From an uncultured Rhodocyclaceae bacterium (GTDB lineage Bacteria > Pseudomonadota > Gammaproteobacteria > Burkholderiales > Rhodocyclaceae), in contig CALAGF010000287.1 of assembly GCA_937892345.1 (NCBI GenBank), positions 1-18,992 of the forward strand: a DNA stretch of 18,992 bases, written 5' to 3'. The notes under the pieces were generated by a model that saw only the letters and a program-made list of their open reading frames with translations, ran no database searches and was not told the origin of the DNA. This document shows, piece after piece, positions 1 to 8,118 of the stretch. A program made the position numbers and the translations under genes. The number at the start of each line of letters is the position of its first letter. Position 1 is the stretch's first letter.

Positions 1-760
1 CGGCCTGCCGGTGATCATCGGCGGCACCGAAAAAATGTCGAAGTCGAAGAATAACGGCGTCGACCCGCAATCGCTGATCGAGCAATACGGCGCCGACACC
101 GCCCGCCTGTTCATGATGTTCGCTGCCCCACCCGACCAATCGCTGGAATGGTCCGATGCCGGTGTCGAAGGGGCATATCGCTTCCTGCGCCGCCTTTGGA
201 AGCTGGTGCACGACCACGTTCAAGCAGGTACGGTCGACGCGAAAATCGACCAGAAATCGCTGTCGACCGCACAAGCCGATCTGCGCCGCAAGCTGCACCA
301 GACCATGCAAAAAGTGGCCGACGATTACGGTCGCCGCAAGCAGTTCAACACCGCCATTGCGGCTGTGATGGAACTGCTCAACGCCTACGACAAGTGCGAT
401 CTGTCCGATGCAACCGGCCGTGCCCTGGCTCAGGAAACGCTGGAAAGCGCCACTTTGCTGCTCTTCCCCATCGTCCCGCACATCGGTCAGGCGCTCTATG
501 CCGAGCTGAAGCCGGGCCACGATGCGGGTCTCGCGGCCTTCCCCAAGGCCGATCCGGAAGCGCTCAAACAAGACGAAATCGAGCTGATGGTGCAGGTCAA
601 CGGCAAGCTGCGCGGCAGCATCCGTGTCGCTGCCGATGCCGACAAGGCCAGCATCGAAGCGGCCGCGCTGGCCTCCGAAGGCGCCATCAAGTTCATGGAA
701 GGCAAGCCGGCGAAGAAGGTTGTCGTCGTGCCCGGCCGTCTGGTCAATATCGTCGCCTGA
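1..760 (+). CDS. leuS: Leucine-tRNA ligase, C-terminal part (5' end outside the window)
   Basis: The open frame runs in from the window edge (first whole codon at 2) and encodes the last 252 residues of a class I aminoacyl-tRNA synthetase that charges tRNA-Leu in the cytoplasm. The KMSKS ATP-binding loop is at visible residues 11-15, in the context EKMSKSKNNGVDP, which is typical of LeuRS. It is followed by the helical anticodon-binding domain and the small C-terminal domain, ending in VVVVPGRLVNIVA as bacterial LeuRS does. The frame is intact to the TGA. lptE follows after 9 nt, so the two are probably co-transcribed; leuS-lptE-holA is also the order in E. coli. The HIGH motif, editing domain and start lie upstream of the window. 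Confidence 0.97.
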   Translation, partial: GLPVIIGGTEKMSKSKNNGVDPQSLIEQYGADTARLFMMFAAPPDQSLEWSDAGVEGAYRFLRRLWKLVHDHVQAGTVDAKIDQKSLSTAQADLRRKLHQTMQKVADDYGRRKQFNTAIAAVMELLNAYDKCDLSDATGRALAQETLESATLLLFPIVPHIGQALYAELKPGHDAGLAAFPKADPEALKQDEIELMVQVNGKLRGSIRVAADADKASIEAAALASEGAIKFMEGKPAKKVVVVPGRLVNIVA

Positions 761-769
761 GGACTCATC

Positions 770-1285
770 ATGCCGCTGCGCGTTGTACTCGCCCTGTGTT
801 TCGCCGCCCTGCTGACCGGCTGCGGTTTTCATCTGCGCGGCAACAGCAGCGGCAATCTGCCCTACAAGACCATGGCTATCGCCCTGCCGGAAACCGCTGA
901 CGTGCGAATCTGGATGGAGCGCTACATCAAGGCCACCGGGCAGACCGAAATCGTCGAAGAAGCCACACAGGCCGAAGCCACCTTCCAGCAGGTCAGCGAT
1001 ACCCGACAAAAGAGCATTCTCAGCGTCAACGCCCAGGGCCGCGTCCGTGAATACCGCCTCCACCTCAATTACCAGTTCCGTCTGGTGAACGCCAAAGGAC
1101 AGGAAATTGTGCCGGTCAGCGAAATCAGCCTGACCCGCGATATCAGCTTCAACGACAACAACGTGCTGGCCAAGGACCTTGAAGAAGGCCTCCTCTGGCG
1201 CGACATGAACACCGAACTGGTCAACCAGATCGTCCGTCGCCTGTCCATCATCAAACCCCTCGACCCCAACCGGGAACAGGACTGA
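770..1285 (+). CDS. lptE: LPS-assembly lipoprotein LptE
   Basis: LptE (RlpB) is an outer-membrane lipoprotein that plugs the LptD barrel and helps place lipopolysaccharide in the outer leaflet. The 171-residue product starts with a short lipoprotein signal peptide and a lipobox LLTGC, giving Cys18 as the lipidated residue, directly followed by GFHLRG, the family hallmark. The rest is a mixed alpha/beta domain of the usual size. The start has a GAGG sequence just before it, inside the end of leuS. The stop overlaps the holA start by one base (TGATG), which suggests translational coupling. Family members are divergent, so the call rests on the lipobox-GFHLRG pair plus the leuS-holA context. Confidence 0.93.
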   Translation: MPLRVVLALCFAALLTGCGFHLRGNSSGNLPYKTMAIALPETADVRIWMERYIKATGQTEIVEEATQAEATFQQVSDTRQKSILSVNAQGRVREYRLHLNYQFRLVNAKGQEIVPVSEISLTRDISFNDNNVLAKDLEEGLLWRDMNTELVNQIVRRLSIIKPLDPNREQD

Positions 1286-2301
1286 TGCTGCTCAAGGGCG
1301 AGCAACTCAGCGCACATCTCGAACGCGAGCTGCGCCCCTTGTATGTCTTGTACGGTGACGAACCTTTGCTGGTGCTCGAAGCGGCCGATCAGATTCGCGC
1401 CAAGGCACGCCAGCAGGCTTACACCGAACGCGAAGTCCTGACCGTCCTGCCGCAGTTCGATTGGGGCCAGTTACTGGCCGCAGGCGGCAATCTCTCACTG
1501 TTCGGCGACCGCAAGCTGATCGACCTGCGCATCCCGGGCGGCAAGCCGGGCAAGGAAGGCAGCGCCGCACTCCAGCAATGGTGCCAGCACATCAATAGCG
1601 ACAACCTGCTGCTGGTCACCTTGCCTGAACTCGACTGGCGGGAAGAAAAAGCCGCGTGGTTCACCGCTCTGGCCAATGCCGGCGTTGCCATCAAATTGAA
1701 TGCGCCGCCGCTGGCGGAATTGCCCGGCTGGCTGGCTGGCCGGTTGCGGCGCCAGCAACAGTCCGCAGAACTCGACAGCCTGAAGTTCATTGCCGAACGC
1801 GTGGAGGGCAATTTGCTGGCTGCCCATCAGGAGATCATGAAACTCGGCCTCTTGCATCCGCCCGGCCCGCTGAGCGACCGTCAGATCCGCGATGCGGTAC
1901 TTAATGTAGCGCGCTACGATATCGACGGTTTGCGTGAAGCCCTGCTCTCGGGCGATATCACCCGCCTCGCTCGAACTCTGGACGGTCTGATGCAGGAAGG
2001 CGAAGCCCCTCCGCTGGTCCTGTGGGCGATGAGCGAGGAAGTCCGCACCATGGCGCTGATCCGTGGCGGGCTGGACAAAGGCCGGCCCATCGATCAGTTG
2101 ATGAAGGATGCCAAGGTCTGGGGGCCGCGACAAACGGCCATGAAAAAGGCGCTTTCACGCCTGTCGACCGCAACACTGGAAGGCGCCCTCATCCACGCGG
2201 GCAAAATTGACCGGCTGGCCAAGGGGATCGGTCGAGGCAATCTGTGGGAAGAGTTTCTGACCCTGGGCCTGAGCCTCTGCCCCGGCAAGCGTCAGACCTG
2301 A
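1285..2301 (+). CDS. holA: DNA polymerase III, delta subunit
   Basis: HolA is the clamp-loader subunit that opens the beta sliding clamp for the replicative polymerase. The 338-residue product matches the usual length (E. coli 343). It begins with LRPLYVLYGDEPLLVLEAAD, the conserved N-terminal start of the AAA-like domain of delta, which lacks a functional Walker A motif. The C-terminal third contains the conserved helical collar region (residues near 230-330, with LWAMSEEVRTM). The start overlaps the lptE stop. Its 3' end overlaps by 10 nt the end of a small convergent gene on the other strand. In E. coli nadD follows holA; here it does not. Confidence 0.95.
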   Translation: MLLKGEQLSAHLERELRPLYVLYGDEPLLVLEAADQIRAKARQQAYTEREVLTVLPQFDWGQLLAAGGNLSLFGDRKLIDLRIPGGKPGKEGSAALQQWCQHINSDNLLLVTLPELDWREEKAAWFTALANAGVAIKLNAPPLAELPGWLAGRLRRQQQSAELDSLKFIAERVEGNLLAAHQEIMKLGLLHPPGPLSDRQIRDAVLNVARYDIDGLREALLSGDITRLARTLDGLMQEGEAPPLVLWAMSEEVRTMALIRGGLDKGRPIDQLMKDAKVWGPRQTAMKKALSRLSTATLEGALIHAGKIDRLAKGIGRGNLWEEFLTLGLSLCPGKRQT

Positions 2302-2531
2302 TTTTCACCATCCGGCGCATCGTCCGGCTCAAGATCTTCCCAGATGCAGTCGCACTCCTTGCGTACATCGTGCAAGCCAGGCTTGGATGTCCCTTGCACC
2401 AGACACTCGCCCTCGCACTCTCCGGAAACCACAACCAGCTTCATTTCGGTATCTACCTGGCGTTCGCCATCCCAGTAGCTACACGTTGCACAGACCTTGA
2501 CCTCGGTCGGCAGAATCAATTTTTCAGCCAT
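2292..2531 (-). CDS. Small six-cysteine protein of unknown function
   Basis: I do not recognise this family. The 79-residue acidic product carries three cysteine pairs: C14-x2-C17, C39-x3-C43 and C60-x-C62. This would suit a metal site or disulfides. No signal peptide or membrane segment is seen, so a cytoplasmic protein is likely. The frame is open further upstream (to 2723), but the ATG at 2531 has a GAGG sequence 6 nt before it, and the added residues would run into proA. It is convergent with holA (10 nt overlap) and divergent from proA. Support comes from the ribosome site, the cysteine spacing and the fact that nothing else fills the gap. It could be a conserved lineage-specific small protein. 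Confidence 0.68.
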   Translation of the reverse strand: MAEKLILPTEVKVCATCSYWDGERQVDTEMKLVVVSGECEGECLVQGTSKPGLHDVRKECDCIWEDLEPDDAPDGENQV

Positions 2532-2611
2532 CTCGTCCTCGATGGAAATCCCTGTTCGCGTTGCGGGTAAGAGTTTAGCCGCTTCCGGAAGTTCCCGCTG
2601 CTTTAGCTGGC

Positions 2612-2617
2612 TATAAT
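2612..2617 (+). promoter_or_regulatory. Probable -10 box for proA
   Basis: A perfect TATAAT lies 29 nt before the proA ATG, which would give a leader of about 23 nt. No good -35 hexamer stands 16-18 bp upstream, so an activator or a degenerate -35 must be assumed. It marks proA as the start of a new transcription unit after the convergent holA/small-gene junction. Confidence 0.5.
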
Positions 2618-2646
2618 GGCTTCTTATCGCTTGCCCCGGAAACACC

Positions 2647-3903
2647 ATGGATATCAAGGAATACATGCAACAGGTCGGTCGCCAGGCGCGCAGCGCATCG
2701 CGCCGGCTGGCCACTGCCACCACCGCTCAAAAGAACCAGGCACTACTCAGTATTGCCGCTGCAATCCGCCGCGAAAGCGCCGCGCTGGTCGCCGCCAACG
2801 AGGAAGATCTGGCAGCCGCCCGTGCCGCCGGTATTGAAGCCGCCATGCTCGATCGCCTGACACTCTCAGCCAAAGGGGTCGAATCGATGGCCGAAGGCGT
2901 CGAACAGATCGCCAAGCTGCCCGATCCTGTCGGTGAAATGAGCGATTTCAAATACCGGCCTTCGGGCATCCAGATTGGCAAGATGCGCGTCCCGCTGGGC
3001 GTTATCGGCATCATCTACGAGGCTCGCCCCAACGTTACTGCCGACGCGGCAGCGCTCTGCCTGAAATCCGGCAATGCAGCCATTCTGCGGGGCGGCTCCG
3101 AGGCAATCCGCTCCAATCGCGCCATCGCTGCGCTGGTTCAGGAAGGCTTGCAAAGCGCCGGACTGCCCGCCGAATGCGTGCAAGTGATAGACACCACCGA
3201 CCGTGCGGCCGTTGGCGAATTGATCACCATGCGTGAATTCGTTGATGTCATCGTGCCGCGCGGTGGCAAGAGCCTGATCGCCCGTCTGCTGGCGGAAGCC
3301 CGCGTACCGATGATCCAGCATCTGGATGGCAACTGCCATGTCTACATCGATGATGACGCCGACCCGGCCAAGGCCCTGCGGATTGTTGAAAATGCCAAGA
3401 CCCAGCGTTATGGCACCTGCAACACCACCGAGTCACTGCTCGTTGCCCGCTCGGTCGCGGCTGCACAATTGCCCGTGATCGCTGCCATGCTGACCGGCAA
3501 GGGTGTTGAAATCCGCGGCTGCGCCGAAACCTGCGCGCTGCTGCCCGCAGCACGCCCGGCAACCGAAGAGGATTACTTTACCGAGTATCTGGCACCGATC
3601 ATCTCGGTCAAGGTCGTCACCGGCATCGATGAAGCCATTGCCCACATCAATCACTACTCGTCCAAGCATACGGAAGCCATCGTCACCGACAATCATCCGA
3701 AGGCGATGCGCTTCCTGCGTGAAGTCGATTCGTCCTCGGTCATGGTCAACGCCTCGACCCGCTTCGCAGACGGCTTTGAATACGGGCTGGGCGCAGAAAT
3801 CGGCATCTCGACCGACAAGATTCATGCTCGCGGCCCGGTCGGTCTGGATGGACTGACCAGCCAGAAATGGGTCGTACTTGGCGACGGCCACGTTCGCGCC
3901 TGA
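2647..3903 (+). CDS. proA: Gamma-glutamyl phosphate reductase (proline biosynthesis)
   Basis: ProA reduces gamma-glutamyl phosphate with NADPH to glutamate semialdehyde, the second step from glutamate to proline, in the cytoplasm. The 418-residue product has the family length (E. coli 417) and the aldehyde-dehydrogenase fold. The catalytic cysteine is Cys258 in QRYGTCNTTESLLV. Other family motifs are the N-terminal GVIGIIYEARPNVT, the central VPRGGKSLI and the C-terminal GAEIGISTDKIHARGPVGL. A GGAA sequence lies before the ATG. The partner kinase proB is not in the window. The gene follows a divergent small gene and a TATAAT box, and is 31 nt ahead of the hemerythrin gene. Confidence 0.98.
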   Translation: MDIKEYMQQVGRQARSASRRLATATTAQKNQALLSIAAAIRRESAALVAANEEDLAAARAAGIEAAMLDRLTLSAKGVESMAEGVEQIAKLPDPVGEMSDFKYRPSGIQIGKMRVPLGVIGIIYEARPNVTADAAALCLKSGNAAILRGGSEAIRSNRAIAALVQEGLQSAGLPAECVQVIDTTDRAAVGELITMREFVDVIVPRGGKSLIARLLAEARVPMIQHLDGNCHVYIDDDADPAKALRIVENAKTQRYGTCNTTESLLVARSVAAAQLPVIAAMLTGKGVEIRGCAETCALLPAARPATEEDYFTEYLAPIISVKVVTGIDEAIAHINHYSSKHTEAIVTDNHPKAMRFLREVDSSSVMVNASTRFADGFEYGLGAEIGISTDKIHARGPVGLDGLTSQKWVVLGDGHVRA

Positions 3904-3934
3904 GCACCGTTTAACGCACTTAAAGGAAGCCCCC

Positions 3935-4393
3935 ATGCCCATCACCTGGACCACCGACCTGAATACCGGCATTGATGTCATCGACCAACAGCATATGCGC
4001 ATCGTCGACTTCATCAACCAGCTTGAAACAGCGCAACAAACCGGTGACAAGCAACTGATCCGGCAGGTGGTTGATGATTGCGTCGACTACACCATGTCGC
4101 ACTTTGCTTTCGAGGAAAGCCTGCAGGAAGAAGCGGGTTACCAGTACTGCAAGCCGCACAAGAAAGTTCACGAACTTTTCACCCGCAAGGTGAGCGAATA
4201 CCAGCAGCGTATCCAGTTGGGTGACGACGTCACCGAGGAGCTTCACCAGATGCTGGCGCGCTGGCTGATCAACCACATCAAACGCGATGATGCCGACTAC
4301 GTCGCTGCCGTAAAAACCAACATGATCGGTCTGATCAAGGAGAAGGAAGAAAAGCAGGAAACCCGCGGCTGGTTCTCCCGTTTTTTCCGATAA
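3935..4393 (+). CDS. Bacteriohemerythrin, single-domain O2-binding protein
   Basis: The product (152 residues) is a four-helix-bundle non-heme diiron protein that binds oxygen reversibly. It may store, carry or scavenge O2, or shield oxygen-sensitive enzymes. All expected diiron ligands are present: His20, His56 and Glu60 (HFAFEE), His75 and His79 (KPHKKVHELF), His114 and Asp119 in a HIxxxDxxY motif. The frame is open from 3878, but that start would overlap proA; the ATG at 3935 has a strong AAAGGAAG site before it and gives the normal MPITW start. After the bundle there is a charged tail ending in GWFSRFFR, more basic and aromatic than the core needs. gcdH starts 5 nt downstream. Confidence 0.95.
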   Translation: MPITWTTDLNTGIDVIDQQHMRIVDFINQLETAQQTGDKQLIRQVVDDCVDYTMSHFAFEESLQEEAGYQYCKPHKKVHELFTRKVSEYQQRIQLGDDVTEELHQMLARWLINHIKRDDADYVAAVKTNMIGLIKEKEEKQETRGWFSRFFR

Positions 4394-4398
4394 CGCGC

Positions 4399-5574
4399 AT
4401 GGCAAAACCGACATTCAACTGGGAAGATCCCTTTCTGCTCGACAGCCAACTGGCTGCCGACGAGCGTCAAGTGCGCAATGCCGCCAAGGACTTTGCCCGG
4501 AAAGCCCTGACGCCGCGCATCCTCGAAGCCTTCCGCAACGAGACGACCGACCCTGCCATCTACCGCGAAATGGGTGAGATGGGCCTGCTTGGCGCAACCT
4601 TGCCGCCACAGTACGGTGGCGCCGGGTTGAATTACGTTTCCTACGGCCTGATTGCCAGGGAAGTCGAGTATGTCGATTCGGCCTACCGCACACTGCTCAG
4701 CGTACAGTCCTCGCTGACCATGGTGCCAATCCACGAATTCGGCTCGGAGGCACAAAAAGAGAAATACCTGCCGAAACTGGGCAAGGGCGAGTTGATCGGC
4801 TGCTTCGGCCTGACCGAGCCGGATTCCGGCTCAGACCCTGCCAGCGCCAGCACGCGTGCCCGCAGCGTCGCAGGCGGCTGGAAGATTTCCGGTTGCAAAC
4901 GCTGGATTACCAACTCGCCGATCGCCGACATTTTCATCGTCTGGGCCAAGGATGACGAAGGCCTGCTACGCGGTTTCATTCTCGAAAAGGGCATGCCGGG
5001 ACTCTCAGCCCCGGTGATCCACGGCAAGGTCGGCATGCGCGCCTCGATCACCGGCGATATCGTGATGGATGAAGTTTTCGTACCGACTGAAAACCAGTTG
5101 CCCAAGGCCAGCGGCCTGAAGGGGCCGTTCACCTGCCTGAACTCGGCCCGCTACGGCATTTCCTGGGGCGCCCTCGGTGCCGCCGAAGCCTGCTGGCACA
5201 CCGCTCGGCAATACACGCTGGATCGCCAGCAATTCAACCGCCCGCTGGCTGCCAACCAGTTGATCCAGAAAAAACTGGTCGACATGCAGAGCGAAATCGT
5301 ACTCGGCATTCAAGGCGCCCTGCGCCTTGGGCGCATGATGGACGATGGCAGCGCCACGCCTGAGCTGGTGTCGATGATGAAGCGCAATAGCTGCGGCAAG
5401 GCACTGGACGTCGCCCGCAACGCCCGCGACATGCTGGGTGGCAATGGCATTTCCGATGAATTCGGCGTAATTCGCCATGTGGTCAATCTGGAAGTCGTGA
5501 ATACCTACGAAGGTACGCACGATGTGCATGCGCTGATTCTGGGCCGCGCCCAGACCGGAATTTCGGCCTTTTGA
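4399..5574 (+). CDS. gcdH: Glutaryl-CoA dehydrogenase
   Basis: This FAD enzyme oxidises and decarboxylates glutaryl-CoA to crotonyl-CoA in the breakdown of lysine, tryptophan and, in many betaproteobacteria, aromatic acids. The 391-residue product has the three-part acyl-CoA dehydrogenase fold. Visible motifs are GCFGLTEPDSGSDP (FAD/substrate loop), RWITNSP, the DxxQFxRPL segment, and NTYEGTHDVHALILGRAQTG at the C-terminus with the catalytic base Glu371. This last block is specific to the glutaryl-CoA branch rather than other acyl-CoA dehydrogenases. The ATG is 5 nt after the hemerythrin stop and has no clear ribosome site, so translation may be coupled. No CoA-transferase or ETF genes are adjacent. 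Confidence 0.94.
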   Translation: MAKPTFNWEDPFLLDSQLAADERQVRNAAKDFARKALTPRILEAFRNETTDPAIYREMGEMGLLGATLPPQYGGAGLNYVSYGLIAREVEYVDSAYRTLLSVQSSLTMVPIHEFGSEAQKEKYLPKLGKGELIGCFGLTEPDSGSDPASASTRARSVAGGWKISGCKRWITNSPIADIFIVWAKDDEGLLRGFILEKGMPGLSAPVIHGKVGMRASITGDIVMDEVFVPTENQLPKASGLKGPFTCLNSARYGISWGALGAAEACWHTARQYTLDRQQFNRPLAANQLIQKKLVDMQSEIVLGIQGALRLGRMMDDGSATPELVSMMKRNSCGKALDVARNARDMLGGNGISDEFGVIRHVVNLEVVNTYEGTHDVHALILGRAQTGISAF

Positions 5575-5576
5575 CC

Positions 5577-6068
5577 ATGTCGACCACAGCATTTCGCAGC
5601 ATCGTCAGTGCCCCCGGTTTTGCGCTGGGGGTTCGTTGTGACGACGACGAAATCAGCGGCATCGAATTCCTTGAACCGCAAGCAGCCAGAGCCGCCGATT
5701 GCGCGCTGGCAGCCGAAGCCGAACGCCAGCTCACGCGCTGGCTGGCCGACCCGGCATTCAGCTTTTCCTTGCCCTTGCGCCCGTCCGGCACCCACTTTCA
5801 ACGCCGTGTCTGGGCGGGCATTGCTGCCATTCCGACCGGGCAGACGCAAACCTACGGTCAACTGGCTGCCCAGCTCAAAAATGCGCCGCGCGCTGTCGGC
5901 CAGGCGTGCGGCGCCAACCCCTATCCACTGGTTGTGCCCTGCCACCGCGTCATTGCCGCCCATGGCGGACTGGGTGGATTCAATCGTCAAGGTGGCGGTT
6001 TTCTGCTCGAGATCAAACGCTGGCTCTTGGCTCACGAAGGCATTTCGCTTGGACATTCGCCCGGCTGA
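5577..6068 (+). CDS. ogt: Methylated-DNA--protein-cysteine methyltransferase
   Basis: This suicide repair protein moves a methyl or alkyl group from O6-alkylguanine (and O4-alkylthymine) in DNA to its own cysteine. The 163-residue product has an N-terminal Ogt-type domain and the C-terminal catalytic domain. The acceptor is Cys122 in the VVPCHRVI motif. Also present are the helix-turn-helix region with TYGQLA and the arginine finger segment RAVGQACGANPYP. No Ada-type zinc domain is present, so Ogt is the better name. The ATG at 5577 lies 2 nt after the gcdH stop; a TTG at 5571 in the same frame is unlikely. Its 3' end overlaps the probable xerD start by 20 nt. Confidence 0.93.
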   Translation: MSTTAFRSIVSAPGFALGVRCDDDEISGIEFLEPQAARAADCALAAEAERQLTRWLADPAFSFSLPLRPSGTHFQRRVWAGIAAIPTGQTQTYGQLAAQLKNAPRAVGQACGANPYPLVVPCHRVIAAHGGLGGFNRQGGGFLLEIKRWLLAHEGISLGHSPG

Positions 6069-6954
6069 TCTCGCCGAAATCGACCGCTTCTGTGACGCGC
6101 TCTGGCTGGAAGACGGACTGGCCCGCACCACGCTGGCCAGCTATCGCTCCGACCTTGCACGGCTCGCCATCTGGCTGGCAGAACATTCGCACGAAGCGCT
6201 GCTCGACGTGCGCGAAAGCACGCTGACGGCTTTCGTTGCCCACCTTGCCCAACGTACCCGAGCCAGTTCGCAGGCCCGCTATCTCGCCACTTTGCGTCGT
6301 TACTATCGCTGGCAGGTCGGCCGCGGCCGGATTGCGGTCGATCCAAGCCTGCGCCTGAGCAACCCCAGCCTGCCTTCGCGCCTGCCCAAAGTGATGTCGG
6401 AAAGGCAAGTGAGCGACCTGCTCGAAGCGCCCAACCTGGCCACGCCACTCGGCCTGCGCGACCGAGCCATGCTGGAAACCCTGTATGCCACCGGCTTGCG
6501 GGTCTCTGAACTGGTCAATCTGAAACAGCATGAAGTCAGCCTCCCGGATGGCGTACTGCGCACCTTTGGCAAAGGCAGCAAGGAAAGACTGGTGCCGCTC
6601 GGACAACTGGCGATTGACTGGATCAGTCGCTACCTGGACGAAGCGCGCCGCGACATCCTGCACGGCCAGATCAGCGATGCGCTGTTCGTTACCGCCCGGG
6701 GCAGCGCGATGACACGCCAGGCCTTCTGGCATTTGATCAAGCGCTATGCGCTGGTGGCGGGTATCGCACCGGAAAAACTATCACCACATGTATTGCGCCA
6801 CGCATTCGCCACCCATCTGCTCAATCACGGTGCCGACTTGCGCGTAGTCCAGTTACTGCTCGGCCATGCCGACATCTCGACCACGCAGATATATACTCAC
6901 GTAGCTCGGGAGCGGCTGAAGCGCCTGCATGCGGTACACCACCCGCGAGGGTGA
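6049..6954 (+). CDS. xerD: Site-specific tyrosine recombinase XerD
   Basis: XerD acts with XerC at the chromosomal dif site to resolve chromosome dimers during division, under FtsK control. The 301-residue product has the N-terminal core-binding domain and the C-terminal catalytic domain, with all active residues: Arg151, Lys175, His247, Arg250, His273 and nucleophile Tyr282. These sit exactly three residues after the E. coli XerD positions. The frame is open from 5608, but the residues before 6049 are ogt in another frame. The TTG at 6049 has GAAGG 8 nt upstream and aligns the protein with the E. coli N-terminus (LxxIxxFxDALWLE). The YHVARERLKRLH-type end and this N-terminus favour XerD over XerC. 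Confidence 0.93.
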   Translation: MDIRPADLAEIDRFCDALWLEDGLARTTLASYRSDLARLAIWLAEHSHEALLDVRESTLTAFVAHLAQRTRASSQARYLATLRRYYRWQVGRGRIAVDPSLRLSNPSLPSRLPKVMSERQVSDLLEAPNLATPLGLRDRAMLETLYATGLRVSELVNLKQHEVSLPDGVLRTFGKGSKERLVPLGQLAIDWISRYLDEARRDILHGQISDALFVTARGSAMTRQAFWHLIKRYALVAGIAPEKLSPHVLRHAFATHLLNHGADLRVVQLLLGHADISTTQIYTHVARERLKRLHAVHHPRG

Positions 6955-6982
6955 CAAACAACATCAAATTAGGGGGATTCAC

Positions 6983-8116
6983 ATGAGCGATCAACCGCTC
7001 CTTTACATCGCCGACAGCGACACGGCCTTCCGCCAGCAAGCGGCGAGCGAACTCGGCGGCGACTTCGAAGTCCGCGCCTTTGCCGACGGTATTTCCTGCA
7101 TCTCCCTGCTCAGCGAGAAGCCTCCGGCAATTCTGATGCTGGCCAGCAACCTGCAGGATGCTCCCGCCCTTGACCTGTGCCGCGACATTCGCGAAGACGG
7201 ACAGCTGCACGACACCCACCTCATCCTCCTGCTCCCCGGCACCGCAAGCCAGCAGGAAATCGACGAAGCCCACGCCGCAGGTTGCGATGATGTACTGACC
7301 CATCCCGTCGACCTGCCCAACCTGAGCCGCCAGTTACGCACCACCTACCGGCTGGCCAGCGAACGCTCATCCTTCCGCCAGCAGGCCAACTACGCCCAGC
7401 AGGTTGCCATGACGGCCATGACCAGCATGGGCGAACTGGGCGTCGTACTGCAATTTCTCTCCAAATGCTTTGCCTGCACCACGATTCAGGCCGTCGCCCA
7501 GGAAGTCCTGAGTTCACTCGGACAGTATTGCCTGAGCGGAGCCATCCAGATTCGCGCCGGCCACGACACGCTCACCGAAAGCACACCCGGTGGCAACCCG
7601 GCTGACGATGCGGAAGTGATTGGAAAGCTGCACGGTATCGGGCGGATTTTCGAATTCAAGACCCGCATGGTCATCAACTACGACCACGCCACCATCCTGA
7701 TGAACGATGTGCCGGACGACAATGAAGTCCGCGGGCGCATCCGCGACAATGTCGCCATGCTGGCCGAAGGCGCTCACGCTCGCGTGACCTCGCTGCTGAT
7801 CGAGCAGGACAACCGCCGCAAGCAAGGCGGCATCCGCTTTGCCTTGAGTGAAATTCTGGAAATGACCGCCGAACTGCGCGACCAGCAGAGAACGAGTCAG
7901 GAAAGCGGCCAGCACGCGGTCAACAAGGTAATTGCCGACTTCGAAACCACCTTCATTCGCCTTGGCCTGACATCGGCACAGGAAAGCGACCTGATCGGCT
8001 TGCTGGTCGAACTGCGCCAGGAAGTCAGCAGCATCGGCCTGACCGCAGACGAAGTGGACCGCAAATTGCAACGTGTGGTTCGCTCCCTGCAATCGATTGC
8101 CGAGGAAGAGTTCTAG
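6983..8116 (+). CDS. Degenerate receiver-domain protein with GAF-like and helical C-terminal regions
   Basis: The 377-residue product begins with a CheY-like receiver fold (about residues 5-122) that looks unable to be phosphorylated. The acidic pair is present (Asp11, Asp13), but the phosphoacceptor position aligns to Ala54 (ILMLASNLQDAP), the switch Thr is replaced near LLLPGT (about 85), and the conserved Lys is His107 (LTHPVDLP). After a helix come about residues 145-285, which look GAF-like (SGAIQIRAG, then MNDVPDDNEVRGRIRDNVAMLAEGAHARV), then a helical, coiled-coil-prone end (about 290-377). No DNA-binding, GGDEF, EAL or kinase domain is visible. The ATG at 6983 follows a strong AGGGGG site. 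It sits between xerD and ybaK, probably in the same operon. Function unknown; probably a phosphorylation-independent signalling or scaffold protein. Confidence 0.8.
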   Translation: MSDQPLLYIADSDTAFRQQAASELGGDFEVRAFADGISCISLLSEKPPAILMLASNLQDAPALDLCRDIREDGQLHDTHLILLLPGTASQQEIDEAHAAGCDDVLTHPVDLPNLSRQLRTTYRLASERSSFRQQANYAQQVAMTAMTSMGELGVVLQFLSKCFACTTIQAVAQEVLSSLGQYCLSGAIQIRAGHDTLTESTPGGNPADDAEVIGKLHGIGRIFEFKTRMVINYDHATILMNDVPDDNEVRGRIRDNVAMLAEGAHARVTSLLIEQDNRRKQGGIRFALSEILEMTAELRDQQRTSQESGQHAVNKVIADFETTFIRLGLTSAQESDLIGLLVELRQEVSSIGLTADEVDRKLQRVVRSLQSIAEEEF

Positions 8117-8118
8117 GC

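Noticed and set aside
2244..2570. A 108-codon + strand frame across the holA end and the small antisense gene
   Set aside because: No ribosome site and no motif; the antisense frame has paired cysteines and a GAGG site.
5608..6048. Upstream extension of the xerD frame to 448 codons, suggesting a fusion
   Set aside because: The extra residues are the ogt gene read in another phase; XerD homology begins at about 6049.
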